Source of the DNA: an uncultured Collinsella sp.
GTDB lineage: Bacteria; Actinomycetota; Coriobacteriia; Coriobacteriales; Coriobacteriaceae
NCBI GenBank assembly: GCA_937982065.1
Contig: CALJMO010000016.1
Coordinates: 109,431-173,430, forward strand
Direction: 5' to 3'
DNA length: 64,000 nt
The notes below the pieces were generated by a model. That model worked only from the letters and a program-made list of their open reading frames with translations. It searched no databases and was not told the DNA's origin. Of this stretch, positions 26,015 through 34,913 are shown piece by piece. Positions within the stretch are counted from its first letter, which is position 1, and the number at the start of each line of letters is the position of its first letter. Made by a program: the position numbers and the translations under genes.

Positions 26015-27328
26015 ATGAAGCTCACTATAGAATCGATGACCTACGGCGCCGACGGGCTGGCGCACGCCGACAACGGCAAGGCCGTCTTTGTGCAGGGTGC
26101 CGTGGCAGGCGACATCGTCGAGGCCGAGGTCGTACAGGACGGCAAGTCGTTCATGCGCGCCCGCACCACCGAGATTCTGGAGCCAAGCCCCGATCGCATT
26201 CAGCCTCCCTGCCCCTTCGTGGGCATCTGCGGCGGCTGCTCGTGGGGCAATCTCTCACGCACGGCACAGCTCGCCGCCAAGGAGCAAAACCTGCGCTCCA
26301 CGCTCGAGCGCATCGGCAAGTTCGCTCCTGAGCAGGTCGATGAGTTGGTACAGCCCATCTGCCACACCAAGGACGACTGGGGCTACCGCAATAAAATCGA
26401 GCTCGAACCGACCGTCGTCAACGGTCGCGTGCGCCTTGGCATGCACGGTGTCGACCCCAGCAAAATCGTGACCGTCGATATGTGTCCGCTGTTCGATAAG
26501 CGCTTCCCGAAGGCGCTCAAATCGGTCGTCGGCGCACTCAACTATCTAAGCGGCAGCCATGACTTGGGGCTCGAACGCGTGGGCATTCGCGCGTCGCGGC
26601 GCACCAAGGCACTCGAGGTCGCACTCTGGACGCCCACGGGCTCCTTCCCCCGCTCGCAGGTGTCGCGCGTGTTGGCTGATGCCGCGCATCCCACGAGTGT
26701 GGTGCGCGTCATGAGCAAGGGCGAGAAGAAAGCCCGCCGCGTCTCCAAGGTGGAGATGCTCGCCGGTGAGGGTTCCTGGACCGAGAACATCGCCGACGGC
26801 CAAATGCGTCTTTCGGCCCCGTCGTTCTTCCAGGTCAACACCAAGGGTGCCGAGATTTTGATCGAGCTTGTCATGGAAGCGCTCGACCCGCAGGAAGGCG
26901 AGCTTGCCGTGGACCTGTACTGCGGTGCCGGCACCTTTACCCTGCCGCTCGCCCGCCGCTGCGACTTTGTCGCTGCAGTCGAGGCCTACGGCCCCGCCGT
27001 GCGCGATCTGCGCCGTAACCTGGAAATCAACAAGCTCGATAACGTCGACGTCATTGGCGGAGACGCGGTGCGCGAGTTCCCCGACCAGGATGCCGACATC
27101 TTGGTGGTCGACCCGCCGCGCGCAGGCCTCGCCCCCGAGGCGATCGACCTTATCGCCAGCACGAGTGCCCGCGATGTCGCCTACGTGAGCTGCGACCCGG
27201 CCACCCTGGCGCGCGATCTCAAACGCTTTGTCGAAGAAGGCACCTTCTCCCCCATAAAGATCACGCCAGTCGACCTATTCCCACAAACCTTCCACTGCGA
27301 GACCGTCGTCCACCTCAAGCGCAACTAG
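26015..27328 (+). CDS. TrmA-family 23S rRNA m5U methyltransferase (RlmD/RlmCD type)
   Basis: This SAM-dependent enzyme methylates uridine C5 in RNA. The 437-residue protein has an N-terminal TRAM domain, iron-sulfur cysteines in CPFVGICGGCSWG (residues 66-78), the SAM loop DLYCGAGTFTLPLA near residue 305, VVDPPRAGL, and the catalytic VSCDPATLARDL near 391. The domain order fits RumA/RlmCD-type rRNA enzymes; tRNA TrmA lacks the TRAM and cluster parts. ATG at 26015 is preceded by CAGGCAGGA. Confidence 0.9.
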   Translation: MKLTIESMTYGADGLAHADNGKAVFVQGAVAGDIVEAEVVQDGKSFMRARTTEILEPSPDRIQPPCPFVGICGGCSWGNLSRTAQLAAKEQNLRSTLERIGKFAPEQVDELVQPICHTKDDWGYRNKIELEPTVVNGRVRLGMHGVDPSKIVTVDMCPLFDKRFPKALKSVVGALNYLSGSHDLGLERVGIRASRRTKALEVALWTPTGSFPRSQVSRVLADAAHPTSVVRVMSKGEKKARRVSKVEMLAGEGSWTENIADGQMRLSAPSFFQVNTKGAEILIELVMEALDPQEGELAVDLYCGAGTFTLPLARRCDFVAAVEAYGPAVRDLRRNLEINKLDNVDVIGGDAVREFPDQDADILVVDPPRAGLAPEAIDLIASTSARDVAYVSCDPATLARDLKRFVEEGTFSPIKITPVDLFPQTFHCETVVHLKRN

Positions 27329-27434
27329 CCGCTTAATCATTGCTCAGAAAAATCATTGGGAAATCGAGCGTGGCAAGCGGAGGTCTTCGGGGTATAAGAC
27401 GGCTAATTGTATGCCGCCTATGAAAGGAACCCTC

Positions 27435-27977
27435 ATGCCCAGCGTTGCCGTTCTCGCCGCCGATGGCTTTGAAACTATTGAATGCTTGACCATGGTCGAT
27501 GTCATGCGTCGCGGCGGCGTGCGTGCCACGCTCGTCTCGATCATGCCCACGCGTGAGGTCGTAAGCTCGCTGCAGATCCCCGTGACCTGCGATGCGCTCT
27601 TTGATGAGATCAACTTTGACGAGTACGACTGCGTCGTGCTGCCCGGCGGCCTACCCGGTGCCACCAACCTGCGCGCCGATCAGCGCGTCTGCGACGTGGT
27701 CTGCGAGTTCGCCGCGACCAAGCACGTCGCCGCCATCTGCGCCGCCCCGTTTATCCTGGGCGAGCTCGACCTGCTCGAGGGGCGCCACGCCACGTGCTTC
27801 CCTGGCTTTGAGAAAAGCTTCCCCGAAGGCGCCTATACCGGCGAGAAGGTCACGCAAGACGGCAACATCATCACCGCCAGCGGCATGGCCCAGTCGCTCC
27901 CCTTTGCGCTTGAGCTGCTGCGCACGCTCGCCGGCGACAAGGCCGTCGAGAAGGTCGCCGAGGGCATCCAACTATGA
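27435..27977 (+). CDS. DJ-1/PfpI family protein
   Basis: The 180-residue cytoplasmic protein has the DJ-1 fold: an N-terminal LAADGFETIE with the conserved glutamate, LPGGLPGATNL, and the nucleophile cysteine in AAICAAPFILGEL near residue 102. Family members act as deglycases/glyoxalases or stress chaperones, so the substrate is uncertain. ATG at 27435 has AAAGGA 7 bases upstream. Its stop overlaps the maf start (ATGA), so the two are coupled. Confidence 0.88.
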   Translation: MPSVAVLAADGFETIECLTMVDVMRRGGVRATLVSIMPTREVVSSLQIPVTCDALFDEINFDEYDCVVLPGGLPGATNLRADQRVCDVVCEFAATKHVAAICAAPFILGELDLLEGRHATCFPGFEKSFPEGAYTGEKVTQDGNIITASGMAQSLPFALELLRTLAGDKAVEKVAEGIQL

Positions 27978-28555
27978 TTTTGGCTTCGCAATCGCCGCGC
28001 CGCATAGAGCTGATGCGCGAGGCAGGGTATGACATTCGCGTGATTCCCGCAGATATCGACGAAACGCCCTTTGATGGCGAGGCCCCGCTTACGCTCGTTG
28101 AACGTTTAGCACGCGCAAAAGCCGCCGCCGTTGCTGCCGAGTATGCCGAGCCCAATGAGCTGACGGTCGCGGCCGACACCATCGTCACCTTTGACGGCAA
28201 GATTCTGGGCAAGCCGGCAACCGAGGACGAGGCGCACACCATGCTCCGTGAGCTTTCGGGCCGCACGCACCAGGTCGCAACCGGCGTCTGCATCGTTAAG
28301 GCAGGCGATACGGCCACCCCGCATGCCGCCGAGAGCCTGTCGTTTGTCGATATGACCGACGTGAAATTCTACGAGCTCACCGACGAGCAGATCGAGCACT
28401 ACGTTGCCTCGGGTGAGCCCATGGATAAGGCCGGCGCCTACGGCATCCAGGGCACAGGCGGCCGCATGCTCGTGCACGATATTTCGGGCGACTTCTATAA
28501 CGTGGTGGGCCTACCCATCGCCCGCGTCGCGCGCGCGATTCAAAAACTCTCGTAA
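27974..28555 (+). CDS. maf: Maf-family nucleoside triphosphate pyrophosphatase
   Basis: Maf proteins hydrolyse non-canonical or modified nucleoside triphosphates to the monophosphate. The 193-residue protein has the signature LASQSPRRIELM at the N-terminus, ADTIVTFDGKILGKP and YGIQGTGGRMLV. The start overlaps the DJ-1 gene stop by 4 bases. Confidence 0.92.
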   Translation: MILASQSPRRIELMREAGYDIRVIPADIDETPFDGEAPLTLVERLARAKAAAVAAEYAEPNELTVAADTIVTFDGKILGKPATEDEAHTMLRELSGRTHQVATGVCIVKAGDTATPHAAESLSFVDMTDVKFYELTDEQIEHYVASGEPMDKAGAYGIQGTGGRMLVHDISGDFYNVVGLPIARVARAIQKLS

Positions 28556-28563
28556 TTGCATCT

Positions 28564-28586
28564 GGCGCTGGGTATCCCCCAGCGCC
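28564..28586 (+). terminator. Hairpin after maf
   Basis: GGCGCTGGG pairs with CCCAGCGCC across a 5-base loop; TACAATTTT follows. Confidence 0.7.
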
Positions 28587-28656
28587 TACAATTTTGGCGT
28601 ACCGTACGGATCCCGACCGGGCACAAGGCGCGGCGGAAAACCGATAGGAGTTAAAC

Positions 28657-29658
28657 ATGGATACACTGCTCGAGGCCATTGACGTCTGCGATGTCGATGG
28701 CTTTTGCTATGGCAACTATACGGACGAGGAGGCCGGCACCGGTTGCACCGTAATCGTGGCACCCGAGGGCGCCACCGGCGGCGTTGACGTTCGCGGCGGT
28801 GCTCCCGCTTCGCGCGAGACCGACCTGCTGCGACCCGAGAACACCGTCGACAAGGTCCACGCCGTCTGCCTTTCTGGCGGATCGGCCTTTGGCCTCGAGG
28901 CTGCAAGCGGCGTCGCTCGCGAGCTTGAGAGCCGCGGCATCGGCCTTCCCGTCGGCCCCACGCAGGTGCCTATCGTGTGCTCGAGCTGTATCTTCGACCT
29001 CGCCTTTGGTAACCCCACCGTTCGCCCCGACATTGAGGCCGGCATCGCCGCCGTGCGCGAAGCACTCGACAACACCCCCACCAAGCTCGAACAGGGCAAC
29101 GTAGGCGCCGGCACGGGCGCTACCGTGGGTAAGCTCATGGGCCCCGCTACCTGCATGAAGGCCGGCCTTGGCGCTGCCGCCGTGGCGCTCGGCCCCATCA
29201 AGGTGGGCGCCGTGGTCTCGGTCAACGCCTGCGGCAACGTTGTCGACCCCTTCACCGGCGAGTGGGTCGCCGGTATGCGCGCCGCAGCCGATAGCGACCA
29301 GATCGTCGACATGGAACTCGCAGCCTTTGCCGCCGCCGGATCCATGCAGATGCCGCTCGACCGCACCAACACCACCATCAGCTGCATCGTCACCAACGTG
29401 GAACTCACTAAGGCACAAGCCACCAAGGTCTCCCAGATGGCCGCAGACGCCTACGCACACGCCATCCGTCCCACACACACCACCAACGACGGCGACACCA
29501 TCTACACCCTCGCCAGCGGCAAACTAGACGCTCAGACAAGCGCCGCCGTTCCCCTAGACCTACTGGGCATGCTCGCCGTAAGGGCCCTGGAAACTGCCAT
29601 CGTAAACGGAGCCAAAACCGCCAAAACCTCCCACGGCATCCCAGGTGCTGCGAAGTAA
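28657..29658 (+). CDS. P1-family aminopeptidase (DmpA/BapA type)
   Basis: This 333-residue protein belongs to the self-cleaving P1 (DmpA) peptidase family of N-terminal nucleophile hydrolases. LSGGSAFGLEAASGVAREL and GNVGAGTGATVGK are family marks, and the internal cleavage/nucleophile segment is expected in RTNTTISCIVTNVELTK. The substrates are probably short peptides with a free N-terminus, including beta- or D-residues in some members. TAGGAG precedes the ATG. Structured element E1a begins 13 bases after the stop. Confidence 0.88.
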   Translation: MDTLLEAIDVCDVDGFCYGNYTDEEAGTGCTVIVAPEGATGGVDVRGGAPASRETDLLRPENTVDKVHAVCLSGGSAFGLEAASGVARELESRGIGLPVGPTQVPIVCSSCIFDLAFGNPTVRPDIEAGIAAVREALDNTPTKLEQGNVGAGTGATVGKLMGPATCMKAGLGAAAVALGPIKVGAVVSVNACGNVVDPFTGEWVAGMRAAADSDQIVDMELAAFAAAGSMQMPLDRTNTTISCIVTNVELTKAQATKVSQMAADAYAHAIRPTHTTNDGDTIYTLASGKLDAQTSAAVPLDLLGMLAVRALETAIVNGAKTAKTSHGIPGAAK

Positions 29659-29670
29659 TCTCACTCGACC

Positions 29671-29799
29671 GTCGGTCGGAGGCGGGCGGGCATTACGTTT
29701 GCTGCTTTACAGTCCTATGCAAGACGAAGGCCACATTAAGTGGCCTTCTTTGCATGCGGAACTCGCGACAAACGTAATGCCCGCCCGCCTCCGACCGAC
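29671..29799 (+). repeat. Structured palindromic element E1a
   Basis: Arms of 31 bases (29671-29701 and 29769-29799) are perfectly complementary. They enclose a 67-base core with an inner 9-bp stem, GAAGGCCAC/GTGGCCTTC, around ATTAA. The core blocks ACAGTCCT, CACATTAAGTG and TGCGGAACT recur, reverse-complemented, in E1b with different stems. It sits between convergent genes and may also stop transcription. Confidence 0.8.
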
Positions 29800-29892
29800 T
29801 ACCAACTAATATTTTTTCAGCCCAGGCCCCTGTGTACCGCGCGTCGAAGATCTTCAAATTCAAATAACCTGACAATCGATTCTTATAGCAGA

Positions 29893-30002
29893 GGCCCCTT
29901 GGCCTTTAGTTTGATACAAGTTCCGCACGAGTCGGAAAGCACTTAATGTGCTTTCCGTGCGAGCAGGACTGTTCGCAGTAGCAAACTAAAGGCCAAGGGG
30001 CC
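29893..30002 (-). repeat. Structured palindromic element E1b
   Basis: Arms of 21 bases (29893-29913 and 29982-30002) are perfectly complementary but unrelated in sequence to those of E1a. The core, read on the minus strand, contains ACAGTCCT, CACATTAAGTG and TGCGGAACT at nearly the same distances as in E1a. Its inner stem is GGAAAGCAC/GTGCTTTCC, so base pairing is kept while the sequence differs. Confidence 0.8.
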
Positions 30003-30034
30003 CAGTCAACCTATCAGCAGCGATTACTCGGCAG

Positions 30035-31066
30035 CTAGTTGAATTTGAAGATCTTTGAGGCAAGACGGTATAGGCCAAGCGTGGTTTTGTCTCCGGCCCG
30101 TCCGCGCAGATTGGTGAAGAACCCGACCACGCCGTAGCGGGCACGACGATACATGCGCTCGTCGTAGGCCTTCAAATCATTCCACAGCGTCTTTAGGCGC
30201 TCGTCGGCGCAATCTTCCTCGGAAAGCTTGGTGAGCACCGAGCAGATCGCCATCATCATGGTGAAGTAGCCCATCATGTACGAACGTAGGCGTGACGACT
30301 CGACATCGCTGTACAGGTGGTACGACTCCATCATGATACGCGTAACACGGAACTGCTGGTCCAGACGCTTGACCATCGTGGCCTCGTTGACACTCTGGCC
30401 CTCGCGACCGATAAAGTAGCGGTAGAGGTCGATGTCGGCGTAGTACATGGTCTTGCAACGCGGCAGCGGCACGTAGGCGTAGATGTTGTCCACATAGAAC
30501 GTGTGCGGCGGCATGGGAAGGTTGGACTCGCGCAGCACATCCGTGCGATAGCACAGGCTGTGCATGAGTAGGTTCTGGTCCAGGCGGAAATGACCGATCT
30601 GATCCCAAGAAAAGATCTTTTTGCGCGGCAGGGCAAATTTGTAGCCAATAGCGGTATGCGTGCCCTCGTAAACCTTCTCGTACACGTAGTTCGAGATAAA
30701 CAGGTCAACGCGCTGGTCGCGCTCTTCAAAGCCACGCAGAATCGACAGCATGGTCGAAAGGGCAGCACCGTCAAGCCAGTCGTCCGAATCAACAACCTTG
30801 TAGTAGGTACCCTGCGCCTCGCGCAGACCCGAAAGGACGGCAATACCGTGACCGCCGTTCTCCTGGTGCACCGCGCGGATGATTCCAGGGTAACGGGCCT
30901 CCCACTCGTCGGCCTTGGCGGCCGTCTCGTCCTTGGAGCCGTCGTCCACCACGATAATCTCGATATCGGTGGCGTAATTGCTCCCCTCCAAGATAGAGGT
31001 GATGCAATGGTCCATGTCCTTGGCGGCGTTATACGAGGGAATACCGAATGTTATGACTTTATGCAT
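30035..31066 (-). CDS. Family 2 glycosyltransferase
   Basis: This 343-residue GT-A transferase begins ITFGIPSYNAAKDM and has EIIVVDDGSKDETA, YYKVVDSDDWLDG (the DxD-type metal site) and a C-terminal hydrophobic helix region. It should transfer a nucleotide-activated sugar to a surface glycan. The ATG at 31066 overlaps the glf stop (ATGCATAA), so the two genes are coupled, suggesting a galactofuranosyl or related glycan. The acceptor is unknown. The frame is open to 31084. Confidence 0.85.
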   Translation of the reverse strand: MHKVITFGIPSYNAAKDMDHCITSILEGSNYATDIEIIVVDDGSKDETAAKADEWEARYPGIIRAVHQENGGHGIAVLSGLREAQGTYYKVVDSDDWLDGAALSTMLSILRGFEERDQRVDLFISNYVYEKVYEGTHTAIGYKFALPRKKIFSWDQIGHFRLDQNLLMHSLCYRTDVLRESNLPMPPHTFYVDNIYAYVPLPRCKTMYYADIDLYRYFIGREGQSVNEATMVKRLDQQFRVTRIMMESYHLYSDVESSRLRSYMMGYFTMMMAICSVLTKLSEEDCADERLKTLWNDLKAYDERMYRRARYGVVGFFTNLRGRAGDKTTLGLYRLASKIFKFN

Positions 31067-32261
31067 GGCAGGCGATAATCTCATCCGAAAGATCGAGGGC
31101 GGAATTGGTCACAGCGTCCATATCGTAGTAACGATACTCGGCCAGACGACCCACCGGGTGGAAGTTCGTCAGGTTCTGGACGCGCTCAAGATAGCGCTCA
31201 TAGAGCTCACGGTTCTCGGGCTCAAGAATGGCGTAGTACGGCGTCTCACCCGAGCCGGGCGTATAGGCCTTGGAGTATTCCTTCATGATGGTGGTCTTGC
31301 CGGGCAGGACCTGACCAGTCATATTCTTGAACTCAGTGATGCGCGTGTAATCCTCGCTCGTGGTGTAGTTGACGGTGCCCACGGGCTGGAACTGATCCAT
31401 ATCGAGCGTCTCGAACTTCATATCGAGCGTGCGGTACGGCAGCGCGCCCAGGTCGAGGTTGAACAGCTCGTCGAGTGGACCGGTGTAGACGATCTCGCCA
31501 CCATAGACCTTGCCGTCGATCTTGACGGTGGTCTCGTCGATTTCAAAGAGGTCACGGGCGTCCACGTCGCAGAATACGTCGATCAGATCGTGATCGAGCA
31601 TATGCTCGAACAGCGCGGTATAGCCGTCCTGCGGCATGCCCTGGAAAGGAGCCTGCGGGAAGTAGCGATCGTCATCGCCCACAAAGACGGGAACGCGGCC
31701 GGTGATCGAAGGGTCGATCTGATCGGGCGTCTGGCCCCACTGCTTCATGGTGTAATGCAAAAAGACGTTCTCGTAGACGTAATCGGCGACCTCGGCAAGA
31801 TCCGGGTCGTTCTTCTTGCGCAGCTCCATAATGGGCACCTTGACATCCTTGCCAAAGGTCTCCACGAGCTTTTGGTACAGTTCCTCGCCGCGCTCATCGC
31901 CAAAGGCGAGCTTGAGGCTCGCATGGTTAAAGGGCACGGGCATAAGGGTACCGTTGATGTTGGCGAGCACCTTGTGCTGGTAGTCCGTCCACTTGGTAAA
32001 GCGCGACAGGAAATTGTGGACGCGCTCGTTAAAGGTATGGTAGATGTGCGGACCATACTCGTGGACCAGGATTCCCGCCTCGTCAGTGCAGTCGAAGGCA
32101 TTGCCCGCAATGTGGCTACGGCGCTCCAAAACGGCAACACGATAGCCGATAGTTTCGGCAAGACGGCGGGCGCAAACGGCACCGGCATAACCGGCACCGA
32201 CAACAATCATGTCGTACGCACCGGAATTAAAGCCTTCAGGCAGGCCTGAGGTAATCTGCAT
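31059..32261 (-). CDS. glf: Glf, UDP-galactopyranose mutase
   Basis: Glf is the flavoenzyme that converts UDP-galactopyranose to UDP-galactofuranose. The 400-residue protein has the FAD-binding VVGAGYAGAVCARRLAE near residue 20, RRSHIAGNAFD, HEYGPHIYHT, MKQWG and the C-terminal VGRLAEYRYYDMDAV. It starts the minus-strand pair with the family 2 glycosyltransferase and implies galactofuranose in a cell-surface polymer. The start is followed by about 15 residues before the dinucleotide fold, slightly longer than usual. Confidence 0.94.
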   Translation of the reverse strand: MQITSGLPEGFNSGAYDMIVVGAGYAGAVCARRLAETIGYRVAVLERRSHIAGNAFDCTDEAGILVHEYGPHIYHTFNERVHNFLSRFTKWTDYQHKVLANINGTLMPVPFNHASLKLAFGDERGEELYQKLVETFGKDVKVPIMELRKKNDPDLAEVADYVYENVFLHYTMKQWGQTPDQIDPSITGRVPVFVGDDDRYFPQAPFQGMPQDGYTALFEHMLDHDLIDVFCDVDARDLFEIDETTVKIDGKVYGGEIVYTGPLDELFNLDLGALPYRTLDMKFETLDMDQFQPVGTVNYTTSEDYTRITEFKNMTGQVLPGKTTIMKEYSKAYTPGSGETPYYAILEPENRELYERYLERVQNLTNFHPVGRLAEYRYYDMDAVTNSALDLSDEIIACHA

Positions 32262-32360
32262 CGATACTCCTTGTCAAAAGCCACGTGCTCGTTAGCTGGG
32301 CTTTTCTCGAACATTCTTCGAGACATATTTATCAGAGCGATTATAGCGCTAATGCGTCCT

Positions 32361-32440
32361 ATAATGAGCTTGCCACACAAGGAAAGCTCAAGCACCGCGG
32401 CGTACATTATTGAAAGGTAAACCCGCTAGCAGCGGGTTTA
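32361..32440 (+). promoter_or_regulatory. pta promoter region and leader hairpin
   Basis: A TATAAT hexamer near 32361 faces pta but has no good -35. A GAGCTT/AAGCTC hairpin follows. AAACCCGCT-AGC-AGCGGGTTT (32419-32439) then looks like a terminator 50 bases before the gene, so leader attenuation is possible. Confidence 0.45.
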
Positions 32441-32492
32441 TTCGTGAACAGCCGGGCGCCTGGAGCTTAGTGAAACGCTTGTAAGGAGTAAC

Positions 32493-33473
32493 ATGAGCGA
32501 TTTCCTTAACCGTATGAAGTCTGCCGCCAAGGCCGACCTTAAGACGATCGTCCTGCCCGAGGGCGAGGATCCGCGCACCATCGTCGCGGCCACCAAGATC
32601 ATCGAGGAGGGCCTGGCAAAGATCGTCATCCTGGGCAACCCCGACGAGATCGACGTTCCCGGCGCTACCGTCATCGACCCGCGCAATGCCGAGAAGCATG
32701 AGGAGTACGCGCAGAAGTTTGCCGAGCTCCGCGCCAAGAAGGGTGTCACCATCGAGCAGGCTCGCGCCCAGGTGATGGACGCCACCTACTTTGGCACCAT
32801 GATGGTCAAGATGGGCGACGCCGACGGCCTGGTCTCCGGCGCCTGCCACTCCACCGCCGACACCCTGCGCCCCGCGTTGCAGATCCTCAAGACCGCCCCG
32901 GGCACCAAGCTGGTCTCGGCCTTCTTCGTGATGTGCACCGACACTCCGCAGTTCGGTACTGACGGCACGCTGATTTTTGCCGACTGCGGCCTCAACATCA
33001 ACCCGTCCTCCGACGAGCTCTCCGAGATCGCCATCGCCTCCGCTCACTCTTGGTCCACCTTCATGGGTAACGTTGAGCCGCACGTGGCCATGCTCTCCTA
33101 CTCCACCATGGGCTCCGCCGGTGGCGAGGTCGCCAAGAAGGTCCAGGAGGCCGTGAAGTTCTGCAAGGAGAAGGCTCCCGAGCTCGCCATCGACGGCGAC
33201 CTGCAGCTCGATGCCGCTATTGTCCCCACCGTCGCCCAGCTCAAGGCTCCCGGCTCCTCCGTTGCCGGCAAGGCCAACGTGCTCGTGTTCCCCGACCTCG
33301 AGGCCGGCAACATCGGCTACAAGCTGGTCCAGCGCTTCGCCGGCGCCGACGCCTACGGCCCCATCCTGCAGGGCATCGCCAAGCCGGTCAACGATCTGTC
33401 GCGCGGCTGCTCTGCTGACGACATCGTGGGTGTCGTGGCCATCACCGCCGTCCAGGCTCAGATGGCTGAGTAG
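32493..33473 (+). CDS. pta: Pta, phosphate acetyltransferase
   Basis: Pta converts acetyl-CoA and phosphate to acetyl phosphate, which acetate kinase uses to make ATP. The 326-residue protein is the short form lacking the N-terminal DRTGG extension. IVLPEGEDPRT, GMGDADGLVSGACHSTADT-like and VFPDLEAGNIGYKLVQRF motifs are present. AAGGAG lies 6 bases before the ATG. It converges on ackA across a shared terminator. Confidence 0.95.
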   Translation: MSDFLNRMKSAAKADLKTIVLPEGEDPRTIVAATKIIEEGLAKIVILGNPDEIDVPGATVIDPRNAEKHEEYAQKFAELRAKKGVTIEQARAQVMDATYFGTMMVKMGDADGLVSGACHSTADTLRPALQILKTAPGTKLVSAFFVMCTDTPQFGTDGTLIFADCGLNINPSSDELSEIAIASAHSWSTFMGNVEPHVAMLSYSTMGSAGGEVAKKVQEAVKFCKEKAPELAIDGDLQLDAAIVPTVAQLKAPGSSVAGKANVLVFPDLEAGNIGYKLVQRFAGADAYGPILQGIAKPVNDLSRGCSADDIVGVVAITAVQAQMAE

Positions 33474-33515
33474 CGGACATATCCCCTCGGGACTGAAATT
33501 TCCGCCTGCTAGTAA

Positions 33516-33549
33516 AAAGGCCTCCGGAGCTGTTGCTTTGGAGGCCTTT
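33516..33549. terminator. Bidirectional terminator between pta and ackA
   Basis: AAAGGCCTCC and GGAGGCCTTT form a 10-bp stem with T-runs on either strand. Confidence 0.88.
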
Positions 33550-33571
33550 CGTTTACTTGCAAATGCGTGCG

Positions 33572-34750
33572 TTAGTTGTTCTTGGTCAGACGCTCGACGT
33601 CGTGGGCGATCATGTATTCCTCGTCGGTGGGGATGACCATGACCGTGACGGCGGAACCGGCGGCACTGATAACCTGCGGGCCGTGGCCCACGGCCTCGCG
33701 GTTCTTGTTGTTGTCGATGCGCACGCCCAGCCACTCAAAGCAGTCACAGAAGGCCTTGCGGATCGACCAGTCGTTCTCGCCGATGCCGGCGGTAAAGGTG
33801 ATGGTGTCCACGCCCGCCATGGAAGCGATCATGGAACCGGCCTGCTGCATGGCCTTATAGGCGAACATATCGAAGGCGAGCAGGCAGCGCTCGTCGCCCT
33901 CGGAGGCGCGCGTGCGGATGTCGCGGGCGTCGTTGGAGATGCCCGAGATGGCAAGCAGACCAGACTGCTTGTTCATCATGTCATCGACTTCCTGGTAGCT
34001 GTAGCCGCCCTCGCGCTGCAGGTAGCACACGGTGGCCGGGTCGATGGAACCACAACGGGTGCCCATCATCAGGCCATCGAGCGGCGTGAGACCCATCGTG
34101 GTGTCGCGGCACACGCCGTCCTCGATAGCAGCGAGCGAAGCACCGTTGCCCAGATGGCACGAAAGCAGGCGGTGGCAGCGCGAACCCAGGATCTCCTTGG
34201 CCATCATCCACTCATAGCGGTGGCTCGTGCCGTGGGCGCCGTACTTGCGCACGTGGTACTTGTCGCAAACGTCCTTGGGCAGCGCGTAGGTGTAGGCAAC
34301 CTCGGGCATGGTCATGTGGAACGAGGTGTCGAAGACCGCCACGTTGGGCAGCTCCGGATACTTCTCACGGCAATACTCAATCGCTGCGGCCTCGCCGTAG
34401 TTGTGCAGCGGAGCAAGCGGTGCCACCTCAAGAATCTTGGCCATAACCTCGTCGTCGACAACCGCGGAATCATCGAAGTGCCAGCCGCCCTGAACGATAC
34501 GATGCCCAATGCCATCAATCGTAAAGTCGGTCTTCTCGAGTTCCTCGAGCACGCGAGCGATAGCAGAGCGATGATCGGGGAAAGGGACCTCCTCGGTCTG
34601 CTTAGCGCCACCGTTCTCGGAGTGGCCAAAGATGCCCATGTCCGATCCGATACGCTCGCAGTTGCCCTTGGCGAAAACCTTGCGGGTATCGGTATCCAAA
34701 AGCTGATATTTAAGGCTTGAGCTGCCGGCGTTGACAACAAGTACGTTCAT
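33572..34750 (-). CDS. ackA: Acetate kinase, paralogue 1
   Basis: AckA makes ATP and acetate from acetyl phosphate. The 392-residue protein has the N-terminal VNAGSSSLKYQ, GHRIVQGG, GAHGTSHRY, HLGNGASL, DTTMGLTPLDGLMMGTRCG, FTAGIGEN and IPTDEEYMIA, so all usual active-site segments are intact. It lies 164 bp downstream of paralogue 2, with a terminator between, so it may have its own promoter near the AT-rich 34800-34850 segment (TTATCA-TATCT-TGATAA). Confidence 0.94.
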   Translation of the reverse strand: MNVLVVNAGSSSLKYQLLDTDTRKVFAKGNCERIGSDMGIFGHSENGGAKQTEEVPFPDHRSAIARVLEELEKTDFTIDGIGHRIVQGGWHFDDSAVVDDEVMAKILEVAPLAPLHNYGEAAAIEYCREKYPELPNVAVFDTSFHMTMPEVAYTYALPKDVCDKYHVRKYGAHGTSHRYEWMMAKEILGSRCHRLLSCHLGNGASLAAIEDGVCRDTTMGLTPLDGLMMGTRCGSIDPATVCYLQREGGYSYQEVDDMMNKQSGLLAISGISNDARDIRTRASEGDERCLLAFDMFAYKAMQQAGSMIASMAGVDTITFTAGIGENDWSIRKAFCDCFEWLGVRIDNNKNREAVGHGPQVISAAGSAVTVMVIPTDEEYMIAHDVERLTKNN

Positions 34751-34865
34751 GAGACTCCTTCGCAGTGCAATACGGTCGACGCAGGCCCCTTAAGGCGGCC
34801 GCATTTTAATAAGAAGTTATCATATCTTGATAAATAGATATCAGCATATCGCCCAACGAGCGCAA

Positions 34866-34909
34866 AAGAGGGGCCGAACGGCGCTCGGTCGTCCAGCCCC
34901 TCCCCTCTT
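34866..34909 (-). terminator. Terminator after acetate kinase paralogue 2
   Basis: AAGAGGGG and CCCCTCTT pair, with an extra GGGGC/GCCCC stem inside. On the minus strand the stem is followed by TTTTGC. Confidence 0.7.
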
Positions 34910-34913
34910 GCAA

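Noticed and set aside
29671..30002. E1 elements read as integron attC sites
   Set aside because: The arms are far longer and perfectly paired, lack the attC core sites, and no integrase or cassette genes adjoin them.
29671..30002. E1 elements read as simple terminators only
   Set aside because: The conserved unpaired blocks and matched spacing between copies are not needed for termination, although they may also terminate.
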